From positions 38,783,001 through 38,847,000 of the forward strand of contig CM074855.1 in assembly GCA_037501455.1 (NCBI GenBank): a stretch of 64,000 nt of DNA, given 5' to 3'. This stretch comes from Lantana camara. Its lineage: Eukaryota > Streptophyta > Magnoliopsida > Lamiales > Verbenaceae. Shown in pieces: positions 45,595-58,073 of this stretch. Both the position numbers and the translations under genes were made by a program. Below the pieces are notes generated by a model, which saw only the letters and a program-made list of their open reading frames with translations, was not told where the DNA came from and did not search any database. Numbering within the stretch: the stretch's first letter is position 1; the number at the start of each line of letters is the position of its first letter.

Positions 45595-46425
45595 GTGTTT
45601 GGCCAAAACTTATCACATAAGGTTATCAGGCTCGATACGTAACTAGAACGAAAACACCCTTACCTGGAAGACGATAATACAAGGACACGAGTTATATCGG
45701 TGCCTATTAGATCACGATATCTCCGCCCTGGAGAAGAACTGTACAAGAAAAGGAACAATGTGTACTCGTGAGATAAGACTCAACAATGATACCAAATAGG
45801 ACGCACGACAATGTTAATGAAATGGTGTAACATGTCATGGGATGATTCAATATGGAACAAAGTATAAGAATGTCATGGAATGGTGTGATCATATTTATAT
45901 GTTCAATTACTCAAACAAATTCAATTCATATATCAAGCACAGATTCAAACAATCAACTTAAACAAGTAAGGACCAAGGAGTGTCAATTAATAGCATAATT
46001 ATCGCTTAAGTAAACATATTACTCATATAAGTCACATACTGGAGCCAAAGAAGTGAAAAGGACGCAAGAAGAGAGGTTTCGGTAAAGTTTGGTAAAAGTT
46101 GACAGTTTTCGGAAACGCACAAGCTGTAAAAAAGCGGGGATATCTTGAGTTCTAGAAGGAATTGAGTTTTTTTTATTGGGTATGAAACTAGATAAATAGA
46201 CCTTTCCAAACATATATGGCTCGAATTTTAATTCAAAGCGGAATGAAAATGGCTCAGGTCCAAAGTTGGGTTACCGCAGATTCGGGACAGTTTGGCGGCA
46301 CCAAATTAAAACGCCCATATCTCACTCGTCGGAACTGATATTGGCGAGTTGTAAAAAGGAAAATACTCTGTACTTAAAGTGCTTGCTTCAGGTAAAAAAT
46401 CAGAGAAATTGGAGTAGGGGAGGGT

Positions 46426-46550
46426 CGTCCCGTCCGGGATTGAAATTGCACTAAAATGGTTCCCGACCGGGATCCTGGTGTAGTGGGTCTTCGTTAAAAG
46501 CGTCCCCGTCGGGATTGAATTTACACTAAAATGGATCCTGGCAGGGATCC
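46426..46550 (-). repeat. Four-palindrome cluster, Element II 3' LTR (eroded)
   Basis: Same position as the cluster in the intact LTR, but the palindromes are damaged: GTTCCCGACCGGGATCC, GTCCCCGTCGGGATT and GGATCCTGGCAGGGATCC. The sequence between palindromes is almost unchanged. Confidence 0.8.
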
Positions 46551-47767
46551 TACCACATCCAGCAGCGGGAAAATAGGGAAAACAGGGGAAAACAAGGAAA
46601 TTGGCTCCCAAGCCACTCTCACAAAAAACCAAGGTAAGAAATCAACTCAAAACTATCATATAACATGCATATAACTCATATACATCAATTAGGCATTATT
46701 TAATCTAATATAACATGCTTGAATTCATCAAAATTGTATCGAGAACCCTCAAAGTGCCAAGTGGTCATCTATGCACCAAGTTTCATGAAATTCAAGGTAT
46801 ATATGCATATATCAACTCAAAATCACCACATATACTTCATATTAACTCATGAAAACATAAGAATCAATAAACCCTAACTTAGCTTAAAGAACTCCTCAAA
46901 ATATATGCATGATCTTACCTTCAAAATGGAAGAAATGGAGGGGAAAGAGAAGATGATGGCATGAAGCTTGTTCTTTTGATGAAACTGGATGAGAAATTTG
47001 GCCTTCTTGCTCCTTGGTGAACCGAGGTGAAGGGAGGAAGAAATGGGAAGGGTTTGTGTGTTGTGTTTTCACGAAATTGAAGAAGGTGAGTGTGTATATA
47101 TGTATGTATATGTTTCAACGTGGAAAGAGGAAGAGATAAGGAAATTGCCATTAAGTCCTCATGAAATTTAAGTCATTACAATCAAATATACAAGGTTATG
47201 AATGTGGCAACTTAGTCCTTGTCAATTTATCAATTAAGCTCAAGAATTACACAAAGTTGCAATTAAGGATAATTAAATATGTAATTCTCACAATTAGAAA
47301 TAATTAGACACATAAATCACGTTCGGAAAAAATAAATGCACAACTCACGTAAATGAATTCACGAAGTTAGAAATTTAAAATCACATAAATCATAATTATA
47401 CAAATTAAGTAAATTAAATCGCGCAATTAAATAACGAAAAGGAATTAAATAAATTCTAAGCCTCAAAACTTACACGGGTGGCGCGCGTACCTGAATGGAT
47501 GGAAAATTGGGCCGTTACAATCTCTCCCCCTTAAGAGGACCTGGTCCCCAGGTCCACTGTCCCGAGTTCTGGATTCTTTAAGCAACTCTCCCGGGTTCAT
47601 CCCACGCGGGTTAGCAACTCCCCATCAGGGATTTGTTCGGAAAAGGTCTTCAAGCGACCCGGTGTCTTCTATTGCTATTAAGTCACGACCCTTAACTCAC
47701 CGGAACTTAAACACTCGGAAAAATCTAATATACCGCTAGAGCAAGTTAAACAAGAAGCAAGCAACAA

Positions 47768-47874
47768 AGAGAGAGCCCCGCCTCTCAACAAACAACGAGA
47801 AAACCCCGTCTCTCAAACAAGCACGAGAGAACCCCGTCTCTCAATCAGGTAACGAGAGAACCCCGTCTCTCGAA
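47768..47874 (-). repeat. Hairpin array GAGAGA-CGGGG-TCTC, Element II
   Basis: Four units in the opposite orientation on the window, e.g. GAGAGAACCCCGTCTCTC and GAGAGAGCCCCGCCTCTC, separated by CAAACAA-type spacers. It corresponds to the array at 37858-38026. Here about 250 bp, including the polypurine tract, separates it from the 3' LTR. Confidence 0.88.
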
Positions 47875-50765
47875 CAAACAACAACCCCAACAGAACAATT
47901 AAATAAACACTCACACAATAATCATACAAGGAACAGGTAGGAACTATCAAAGACATCAATTATCATTTATACAAAGGCAATTATCAAGTTAGAAGGAACC
48001 ATATATGACAATAATAAAAATGCATGATGCACGTGATATGTATGTTTAAAAGTACCGTTCACCGTTGTTTTAGAAAACTTCCACGACCATGGTCCAATTT
48101 TATTACTTGATTCCTTGTTGAAAATTCTTTTAACCATAGTGCCATACCTCGATATGTCCAATATATATACCTCAATGGTCACTCGGTTTCCATCCCACAA
48201 TCAACTCTTTTATCCTTTCTAACACCACGGTCCAAAGTTCCAAATCTTGAGGGTACACTTGATATTAATTCAATTCACCCATTCTTCCCCACGAATTATA
48301 CTCGACCTTTTTTGAATACTCAAGTTAGTCTTTAGCAGCTTGAATTCTAATCTCTAATCCCCAAAAGTATTCCCAGTACATCCCGGAACAACTGACGATC
48401 CTGTAACCTGTCTTGTTCATGAGATGCCCAACGCTCGGTTGAATTACCCTCACTTTGTCTGTCACGAAAAGTGATAATTTGATCGGCTTCTCCTATCCGA
48501 TACCTTCCTTACCAATTTCCTTGAAGTTCTCTCACGGCCCCTTCAACTTCACGATAGGGGGCACGTTATATAGAACTCAATCCGCTCAATCTTGGAAGAT
48601 TTTAGTCCATGCATATCCGGTAATAAGAACCCAACGGCGTTGATCTTGCCACCGAGGTTATTATCGATTATCTTTTTACCCCGTCTTGTCCTTTTTAGTT
48701 CTCAACTTTCTTTGCATTCGTATCTTCATCTCTCGCAAAACTTGTCTCTTCCAATATTATTCCCGAAGTCTTTTCCACCTCGATCTCGAAGTCCACCAGG
48801 TGTTAAAATCTCTCAATTCATCCCTTGCCATTGGTTTGTAGAGTCTTGTTATTTGTTAATTCTTGCATTTTCGTTGTCCCTTTCTGAAGCGAACCGTTCA
48901 AGCACAACCGTGAATTTAGGTCATCTCCCTGTCGTGCTCTCCCCCTTAAGAATTTCTATACTTATCTATTGAGCTCGTGACATCGCCTATTAAATTCAAG
49001 ATTCTCGGCTTCTTCATTTTTGCGTCCTTGGTTTAAACGGTTCTACTTTTCCCGAACCTTGGAATTCCCACTTTCCTTTTTAATCAACTGGTGCAACCCA
49101 AAATCTCTCATTTTCTTGATTTAGATATGGCTCGGTTGAAAACAATTTGATGAATGAGGTGAAGGAAACTTCCTATCAAGTAAACACTTAACCATGCATG
49201 TCGGGTTAATATGTCAATGCACATAGCACCCTTTCAAATAATTCAAGATGCGACACGTTGGACAAATTATATCAATTAGAGATGCACGCACATATAAATA
49301 AAAAAGATTAACTAATTTAATACAATGTATGATGCACGTGCTATGAATGCAATACACCTGTCACCATAGGGGTAAGCTTTACTCGGCAACTTGTTCCTTA
49401 TTTCTTCAATTACAACTTGTCTCGAATTTGTTGGTTATTTCTAGTTTACCCACGGTCTTCCAAATCTTCAAAATCCTCTAACGTCAACTTGTACATTTTC
49501 ATGGCTCGAAATTGCGGCTTCTTGAACCCAAAGTCTTCTACACTAATGGAATTGGACATGTTGATCCCTTCCCGACAATGGATCTCCAATTGTTGTCCAA
49601 ATCTTCTCCATGGTTGTCACTTTGGTCAAAGCTTCGTCGGTTTACTCCTTATGAATTCGAATAATTAAATGAACTCACCCTTCATGTGCTTACACTTGAG
49701 CACATAATTTTCCTTCCAACAGTTCTTTGCCTTTCTTTATCGTTTTCATTTGTTGTCCCATGTCCCCCAATTCAGCCTCAGAACACGACAATTCAGCTTG
49801 GATATGGAAAGTAAACTCCAACTTGTCCGAAGATAGAACTTTTAATATATTGGCTTTCCATGGATTTCAAACCATCAGTTCTCTTTAACTTCTTCAATGC
49901 GACTTCTACCTTACTCAAAATCCAAAGTGACTTCAATTCCCTTCTTCTTAGTCTCTTCATCCTTCTTCATCGATCTTACCCCGATTTATAATTCTTCCCA
50001 TATTTTTCTTTGCTTCTTTCTTGAGTTAAATAATCTTTGTTGCTTATTAACCCCGAGCCTAATTTACAGTTAATTTTCTTGAAGATCATCGCCTCCTTGT
50101 TGATAGAAATATCGAATCTAAAACATCTTCGAGATTTTATTCACTTTTCTCTTGAATGCGAGGGTCCTACGAAATCCGGTTGAAATGACTTTTTTAATTT
50201 AGGCGTATGAGTGTTGATCTTGCAAGTTGTAGACATCGCACCCTACTACTATCTCGTCGAGTATCCACCAACTTTAATATAATTTATAAGTTACTCCCAC
50301 CTTTGGTCCTTCTATTCCCGATCTTATCACTCAAACCATAGCCCCGTTAGGAAAAACCACAACTCCCAAATTCCCGTATATAATCTTGGTACATTCCTTG
50401 CATCTTCCACTGTTGAAAGTAAGGTTGGAGATAGTCCGTTATTGTCGTGGAAATTGGCCGTGGTATGATATGATCTTCATAGCCTATAAATAAAAAATCA
50501 ATTCAGGGCTAAATGCATGCGGTTAGTATATGCTCATGCCACATAATTGATAATAAAGATATGGATTTGATGCAAAATGCGACAAATAATTCAACAAAAT
50601 TTAAAGTAAAACACGTTGACACATAAAATTTAAGCAATGTAAGGTCACTCAGTAAATAATTAGTGGCAACAATCAATGCAATGCACAAGTTATCAAGTAA
50701 TTCCTAAGCTATACGACCTAGACTTGACACCACGCGACACTAAAACTCCGGTTTTGCAACCTGGA

Positions 50766-50777
50766 GCTCTGATACCA
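50766..50777 (-). other. Element II primer-binding site (tRNA-Met)
   Basis: TGGTATCAGAGC on the minus strand, eight bases from the LTR terminus at 50786. It fixes the minus orientation. Confidence 0.93.
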
Positions 50778-50785
50778 CCTTTGGA

Positions 50786-52096
50786 TGTAGCACCCTCAAC
50801 GATAGGCACCACATTCCCCGCACTACAAGTGTAGTTCACACATGAAATGGATAGTCCAAGCATGAACCGAACTCATAGCGAACGGGTGACAAAATAAAAC
50901 AAACCTGGCTAGGCGGAATCTAACCCTGTACCAATTACTCACAAATTCCAGAATGCGGTGCGGAAGCAATAATCTCATGCATAATTCCAACACTAGCTAC
51001 AAGTCCAACAATTTATAAATGTGAATAAAATCCAACATGCAACCTAACAACGGGTTCAACTAAGCATGCAACCTGTCCCGAGTCAAATCCAATAATATCG
51101 AAGTTGGCACACAGGCCCAAATACATAAAAAGATACACTTAATTCATAACAATGTGAAATATGACTCAAGTGTACAAGTGACTCCGACAAGCGAGCTAAG
51201 ACTCGACTCCCACCAAGCTAAACCTGCAAGAAACTGGAAAAATGGAAAGAGGGGTCAGTCTCTAGAAGACTGAGTGAGCAGGAGTCATACATATATAGAA
51301 AAACATGCGCATGCAAGTTATAAATCCCCGGGCAATGTATTATTCAAAGTTAGTTCCCCCGAAGGGTAAGAAAATAACTAAGCGATGCTCGGACTTTACG
51401 ACTAATTCATATTAAATTTATTAAGTTCATAATTCTTAATAATCAAAATGGCTCGGCGAGTGAGCGTGTATAAAATAACTAAGCAATGCTCGGACTTTAC
51501 GACTAATTCATATTAAATTTATTAAGTTCATAATTCATAATAATCAAAATGGCTCGGCGAGTGAGGCATAATTCTCCAACCAAACTCCGACCGTGTACAA
51601 TAAACATGACTTAATATTTTGAATACTTAATCATGCAATACATAATAATACATGCGAGCCATAAATACATGAGACATAATCGTTTGGGCAATTCGTGTCC
51701 CGACCTTCCCGCACGGTGCATAACAATAATAACATAATCATGATCATAAAATAGTTCCAACCTTCTCCCTCCATAATGGTCACGCCTGCAGATATACCCG
51801 AACCATTTAATAATAACAATATCGAGACGGGGGCTCATGATTCCTACCCGCTCCTTCGATGGGTTAACCATCGCCTCAAGAATAACTCACATTCCACACT
51901 ACACGGTCGCGTGAGAGATTCTCAATGGGTACTTTGTGCAATGGCTTAGCTATACATCGCCCCCCGGGGCCCAATACATGTGCATGATCAATGTGCATAA
52001 TCTTGCCAAAACATTCAAGTCATGAGAAAATAATACATTTCAAATCCTTGGGAAATAATTTACTCGATAAGGATTTACTCGATGACTCCATTTGAA

Positions 52097-52145
<49 letters not shown>

Positions 52146-54063
52146 GTTTTTGGCCAAAACTTGTCACATAAGGTTATAAGGTTCGATACGTAACTAGAAC
52201 GAAAACATCCTCACCTGGAAGACGACAATACAAGGACCCGAGTTATGCCGGTGCCTATTAGATCACGACATCTCCGTCCTGGAGAAGAACTGTACAAGAA
52301 AGGCCACAATGTGTACTCGTGAGATAAGACTCAATAATGATACCAAATAGGACGCACGACAATGTTAATGAAATGGTGTAACATGTCATGAGATGATTCA
52401 TTATGGAACAAAGCATAAGAATGTCATGGAATGGTGTGATCATATTTATATGTTCAATTACTCAAACAAATTCAATTCATATATCAAGCATGGATTCAAA
52501 CAATCAACTTAAACAAGTAAGGACCAAGGAGTGTCAATTAATAGCATAATTATCGCTTAAGCAAGCATATAATTCATATAAGTCACATACGGGAGCCAAG
52601 GAAGTGAAAAGGACGCAAGAAGAGAGGTTTCGGTAAAGTTTGGTAAAAGTTGACAGTTTCCGGAAACACACAAGCTGTAGAAAAGCGGGGATATCTTGAG
52701 TTCTAGAAGGAATTGAGTTTTGTTTGTTGGGTGTGAAACTAGACAAATAGACCTTTCCAAACATATATGGCTCGAATTTTAATTCAAAGCGGAATGAAAA
52801 TGGCTTAGGCCTAAAGTTGGGTTACCGCAGATTCGCTTCAGTTTGGCGGCACCAAATTAAAACGCCCATATCTCACTCGTCGGAACTGATATTGATGAGC
52901 CGTAAAAAGGAGAATACTCTAAACTTCAAGTGCTTGCTTCAAGTGAAAAATCAGAGAAATTGGAGCAGGGGAGGGTCCCGTCCGGGATTGAAATTGAACT
53001 AAAATGGATCCCGACCGGGATCCTGGTACAGCGGGTCTTTGTTAAAAGCGTCGATCCCGGCCGGGATTGAATTTACACTAAAATGGATCCCGGCCGGGAT
53101 CCTACCACATCCAGCAGTGGGAAAACAGGGGAAAACAATGAAATTGGCTCCCAAGCCACTGTCACAACAAACCAAGGTAACAAATCAACTCAAAACTATC
53201 ATATAACATGCATATAACTCAGATACATCAGTTAGGCATTATTTAATCCAATATAACATGCTTGAATGCATCAAAATTGTATCGAGTACCCTCAAAGTGC
53301 CAAGTGGTCATCTATGCACCAAGTTTCATGAAACTCAAGGTATATATGCATATATCAACTCAAAATCACCACATATACTTCATATTAACTCCTGAAAATA
53401 TAAGAATCAATAAACCCTAACATAGCTTCAAGACCTCCTCAAAATATATGCATGATCTTACCTTGAAAATGGAAGAAATGGAGGGGAAAGAGAAGATGAT
53501 GGCATGAAGCTTGTTCTTTTGATGAAAATAGATGAGAAATTAGGACTTCTTGCTCCTTGGTGAATCGAGGTGAAGGGAGGAAGAAATGGGAAGCGTTTGT
53601 TTCTTGTGTTTTTATGAAATTGAAGAAGGAGAGTGTGTATATATGTATGTCTATGTTTCAACATGAAAAAGAGGAAGAGATAAGGAAATTGCCATTAAGT
53701 CCTCATGAAATTTAGGTCATTGCAATCAAATATACAAGGTTATGAATGTGGCAACTTAGTCCTCGTCAATTTATGAATTAAGCTCAAGAATTACACAAAG
53801 TTGCAATTAAGGACAATTAAATATGTAATTCTCACAATTAGAAATAATTGGACACATAAATCACGTTCGGGAAAAATAAATACACAACCCACGTAAATGA
53901 ATTCACGAAGTTAGAAATTTAAAATCACATAAATCACAATTATACAAATTAAGTAAATTAAATCGCGCAATTAAATAACGAAAAGAAATTAAATAAATCC
54001 TAAGCCTCAAAACTTACACGCGTGGCGTGCGTACCTGAATGGATGGAAAATTGGGGCGTTACA
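50786..54063 (-). repeat. Element II second LTR (5' LTR of the left unit)
   Basis: 3278 bp from TGTAGCACCC to GGGGCGTTACA. A 101 bp tandem duplication lies at 51371-51565 (AAAATAACTAAGC units) and a (TA)n run at about 52099-52142. The DNA to its right is not host flank but internal Element II sequence, so it joins two internal regions. Confidence 0.92.
52975..53102 (-). repeat. Four-palindrome cluster, Element II (intact)
   Basis: Four palindromes with core TCCCG-2nt-CGGGA: TCCCGTCCGGGA, GGATCCCGACCGGGATCC, ATCCCGGCCGGGAT, and the perfect 18-mer GGATCCCGGCCGGGATCC at 53085-53102. The sequence is unrelated to the GACAC palindromes of Elements I and III, but number, span and location inside the LTR are alike. 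Confidence 0.88.
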
Positions 54064-54143
54064 ATCTCTCCCCTTTAAGAGGACTTGGTCCCCAGGTCCA
54101 CTGTCCCGAGTTCTGGATTCATTAAGCAACTCTCCCGGGTTCA
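54064..54143 (-). other. Truncated second internal region of Element II array
   Basis: Matches 47520-47600 closely (polypurine side: ATCTCTCCCC...AAGAGGACTTGGTCC...CCCGGGTTCAT). It is cut at 54143 by Element III. It shows that the LTR at 50786-54063 is shared by two tandem element units. Confidence 0.9.
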
Positions 54144-57100
54144 TGTAACACCCCGGAGCGAAGGGCGCCACATCCCCCGCACCATAACCCAACACGTGAA
54201 GCGAAATGGGAACTCCGCCCACGTATCAAGCCACGGCGAACGGGTGACAAACAAAATTCAAACCTAAGCTAGGCGGTCTAGACCCTACTCAGAGCACGCA
54301 ATAAAACAAGTAACGGATGCGGAAGCACCAGAATCTCATAAAGCAAATAAACATACTCAAGACATATCAAACTTTCGATTCAATCTATACAAACTTTACA
54401 ATTTCGAATTGGAGGCATAACTTATACGTAATTCAGAATTAGCCAAAAAGCATAAAGAAACGAAAATGCCATGCATGAGACTCAAGCTATCCTCAAACCC
54501 GACTCAAAGACAACCGCCTAGCTCCAACACCTCAGAACGAGTACCTGCAACTCAAAACAAAGGGGGAAAAGATAGAAATAACGAGGGTCAGTCCTAGAGA
54601 CTGGTGAGGGGGCTAACACACGCACCCATACATATACGTAAGAGCAAAGCATATACAAAGCTTAAAGGGTTCATGAACCGGGCACGGTTTTTGCATTCTA
54701 AAACATTTAACCCGTGGTAATATATATAAAGAAAGAAGGTTGGGGCCGAAGGCCAAATCAGTCAAGTTTTAGAGTTTAGAAATCCGCCCCCGTTTCACAA
54801 CCATAATCGAAACATAACGAACTGAAAGCTTAAATCCATCACCCTTACTTACTCCATACACCAAGGCGAAACGAAAACAAAACAAATCATAACCCAACTC
54901 CACCCCAACACCGTTTTGGGGAGAGAGGTGCCCCTCTCAACCCCTGCTGAAAGCTGAATGAGACGGGGGATCCACCCGCTCCTTCGACGGGTCACTAAGC
55001 ACACCGCCGGCTCAAGAAGACCCGCCTTCCCCTCGACCTCCCGAGGATGGGCGAAATCTCCCTTTTGTGGAGTCGTGTTGATGAGAGAGCCCGGCGACCC
55101 CATGGCCGACCCGGGATCACATACCACTTCTCCGGGGCCCAAACTTACACTTACACTTATACTTGCACTTATCACACTTACCAGGCGAAGCTTATCCACA
55201 AATCTTATCACGCTTACAAACACACACACACTTAAACAAAGCTTGTCAAAACAAAAGAAAATAGAGCTTATATACTTATAAAAGCGTTTTCAAATTCTTG
55301 AGACAAACGGGACAAAACCCACAAAATACTTATCAAAACACATATCTACATATGTATACATATATGTATATGTATCGCATGCGGGTTCGAAATACAAATA
55401 GGGTTTTAGGTCATCATAACTAAAAGGGAAGAAAACCTCACCTGGACGAGCAAACCAACCAAAACGGACCAAAAGGAGTCAAACGAACCACTTCCTCAAC
55501 AACGGAACGAACCTAAGAGCAAAACAAAGAGCAAGAGGCAAACTTAGACTCAAATGAACCATATTGACGCTCGGCGAATGCGATGATATTATGTTATGAA
55601 CACGTTCATGTGCACTATTAAGGAATTTAAATCATATAATCAAATCATTCAATCCTTCGCTCACTTTCATTCGAATTCATAATTACACGTTTCCAATCAA
55701 TTCAAGAAATTCAAGGCACAAGATCTAACATTTAGACAAATAAGAGCATTGAAGTAAATTAAGTTCGACACACATTCAAACGTATACAATCTTACACAAA
55801 ACTCTACTACATACACCCTATTACATAATATAACATATTTCCAAAGTTTGAAAACAAGAACAAATCACAAGACAAGGGAAATGGGTTAAGGAAATCACCA
55901 ACGCCACCAAAACGCACATAAACGGCATTCAACAAAAGCATGTCTAAATCTCACCCAAATGTTATGAAATCGAACCACAATACTCCCAACACATAGTAAA
56001 ACAAGTTCATAGTTCATCACAAACGAAGATAAAGGCAACAAAGAGGTGAAACAAACCAAAAACCGAAAAGAAAAACCTAGGGCTGCACAGGGGGAGGGAC
56101 ACGGGGGTGTCCCTCAACTTAACTAAGCTGAGCCACGCCCGTGGCTCAGTCCAGACATGCCCAGGAAGCATGACACGCCCGTGTCTCACCTTTCAAGGCA
56201 AATGAGACACGGGGGTGTCTCGGTACAGCACCAAAAACGCATACAAAGTTTGCCGGCAAAACTGACACTAAACAAAATCAGTCCAAAAGCATACCAAATC
56301 AACTCCAAATATTATGAAACTTGATATAAAACATATTTAGCATGTTAGGAACATATTTCATTTAGAACTCAAAGGATAGATCACGCGTTAAGAGCACCGA
56401 AATCATGCAGCAACTCTGGAGCGCCAAAAACGGACATATGAGCTCAATTGGTTCAATCATGCCATGATCAAGTACTTAGGGGCTGAAAATGAAGCTGAAA
56501 CTCTAGGGAATGAATAATAACATGATAAGGAACTAATATACTCCATGTATATGCAAATTGACACGAATTGGAGCACATTAGAACCACCAAGTAATCACAA
56601 AATGCAACAGCAGCAGTTCGGTTCGCGCATAGCATACAAACAGGCCATCATGCTTCGATTAGGAGCTGAAAATGAATCTAAAAACTTGCAAGAGCAGGGC
56701 TAACATATAAAACAATTAGTATACAACATCTCCATGCAAATTCACACGAATTGGAAGTCATTAACTCAAGCAACAAAGCACAAAACGTCACAGCAGTCCC
56801 AAAACAGGGGAGCAGTTTTTAAGGTTCAAGAACTCAAGTTTGCAGCCATATTAAAGCATGAATTCCGGGCAAAACGAAGCACATTCATAGAACAACATGT
56901 ATACTACATTACCAAGCATTAGCATACGAAATTGGAGGCAAGAATTCATCCATTTGATCTAAAAAACGTGACAGCAGTTTGGTGGAAATGAGCAGATTTG
57001 CAGCAGTTCGGTTTTCAAGTTTCATGGCCAAAAACTCAAGGTTTCAATCATGTTACCAAAGATAAAACAACCCTAACACATCTAGCATGAAGTAAGAATC

Positions 57101-58073
57101 AATAATGGAAGCAAAGGAGTTCATATAAGCACCAAAGAAGCCTCAAATCAGCCACAAACTCAAGCTAAGGCAAGGAAGCAACAAATGACCTCTAACCCTA
57201 ACTATTCATGCAAGTCTCCATAACCTTATTAAATCTGATGCAAATCATGAATTTCAAGGATCAAATGAAGCATAGAAGAGAGGAGAATACATAAATATAG
57301 TTACCTTTAAGGTATGAAGAAGTATGGAGAAGATTGGCTTCAAAATCACAAGACATGGGAGAGGGCTTCTTTCTTCTTCTTCTCTTCTCTTCTCTCTCGA
57401 TCTGTTGCTGCACAAAATGAGGGGGTTTGGCTCGTTTTTCAGCTGATAAGGGAGAGGGAGAGACTTAACTCAAGTCAAGTTATCAAGGGTTAGGCTTAGG
57501 TTGAGTTAAATTGGCCCCACAAGTACAAGACTAGTCAAAGAAGGTGGCTTAAGCACAAGCTGTTCGTTCCGGGCGAAAAACGAGGGTCCAAACGGGCTTA
57601 GAAAAATACCAAATCAGGTTCCTTGGCTTCATCTCTTCGTTACGAGTCCAACGCATCTTCCGAAATTCGAATCCGAATTCCCTAGCTCAAGTTATGGCCT
57701 CCGGAACAAGAGGCGCGCTAAAACTAGTTAGGCCCTCATGTCCCTCGTCACATACTTAAGGTTTAAAACCTCGAAAAACGAACACGAAAACTTAAAACGA
57801 GCATGCAAACACATTCATAACTCACGTATATCACGCATATCGAAATTTCACAAAAATCGGAATTGAATTCCGGCACATAACAAGCAAATTACGAGCATAC
57901 GAAACTTAAACGTTTAAAATCAAAGTTCATGAATATAAACAATTAATTTCATATTAATTCAAATAATCATATAAGCATTAAAATAACATTCAAATACGTA
58001 ACTAAATAATTTAAAGCACATAAAACCCTCTCGTTATGGCGTACCTGGAAATCCGAACGATCGGGATGTTACA
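54144..58073 (-). repeat. Element III 3' LTR
   Basis: 3930 bp with TGTAACACCCCGGAGCG at the left and CGATCGGGATGTTACA at the right edge. Short open frames inside (e.g. 54849-55229) recur unchanged in the other LTR because the LTRs are recent copies, not because they are genes. Confidence 0.93.
56094..56221 (-). repeat. Four-palindrome cassette, Element III 3' LTR
   Basis: Plus-strand order: GAGGGACAC arms (56094-56115), GAGCCACGCCCGTGGCTC within 56128-56149, GACACGCCCGTGTC (56172-56185) and GAGACACGGGGGTGTCTC (56204-56221). Minus-strand order corresponds one to one with the Element I cassette. Confidence 0.95.

Larger units (their letters stand above)
30072..47519 (-). mobile_element. Element II 3' LTR, split by Element I and a solo LTR
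   Basis: The LTR begins TGTAGCACCCTCAACG at 30072. It is interrupted at 30123 by Element I, resumes at 41609 (ACGCATGAAATGGATAGTCC), is interrupted again at 42212 by a solo LTR, resumes at 44955 and ends GGGCCGTTACA at 47519. Without the insertions it is about 3.2 kb and matches the intact copy at 50786-54063 throughout. On the minus strand it starts TGTAACGGCCC and ends GGGTGCTACA. It includes a long (TA)n run at about 45545-45591, present at the same place in the other copy. Confidence 0.9.
47520..50785 (-). other. Element II internal region, non-coding
   Basis: 3.27 kb between the two LTRs. Purine-rich AAGGGGGAGAGAT (minus strand) directly abuts the 3' LTR and serves as polypurine tract. 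No gag-pol was recognised in either strand. It shares blocks with the Element I interior, including the region near 49680-49830 and the hairpin array at 47768-47874. The conserved non-coding interior supports a common non-autonomous family. Confidence 0.8.

Noticed and set aside
54849..55281. 126- and 107-codon ORFs duplicated at 61148-61580
   Set aside because: Identical because the two LTRs are recent copies; overlapping opposite-strand frames in GC-rich LTR sequence, not genes.
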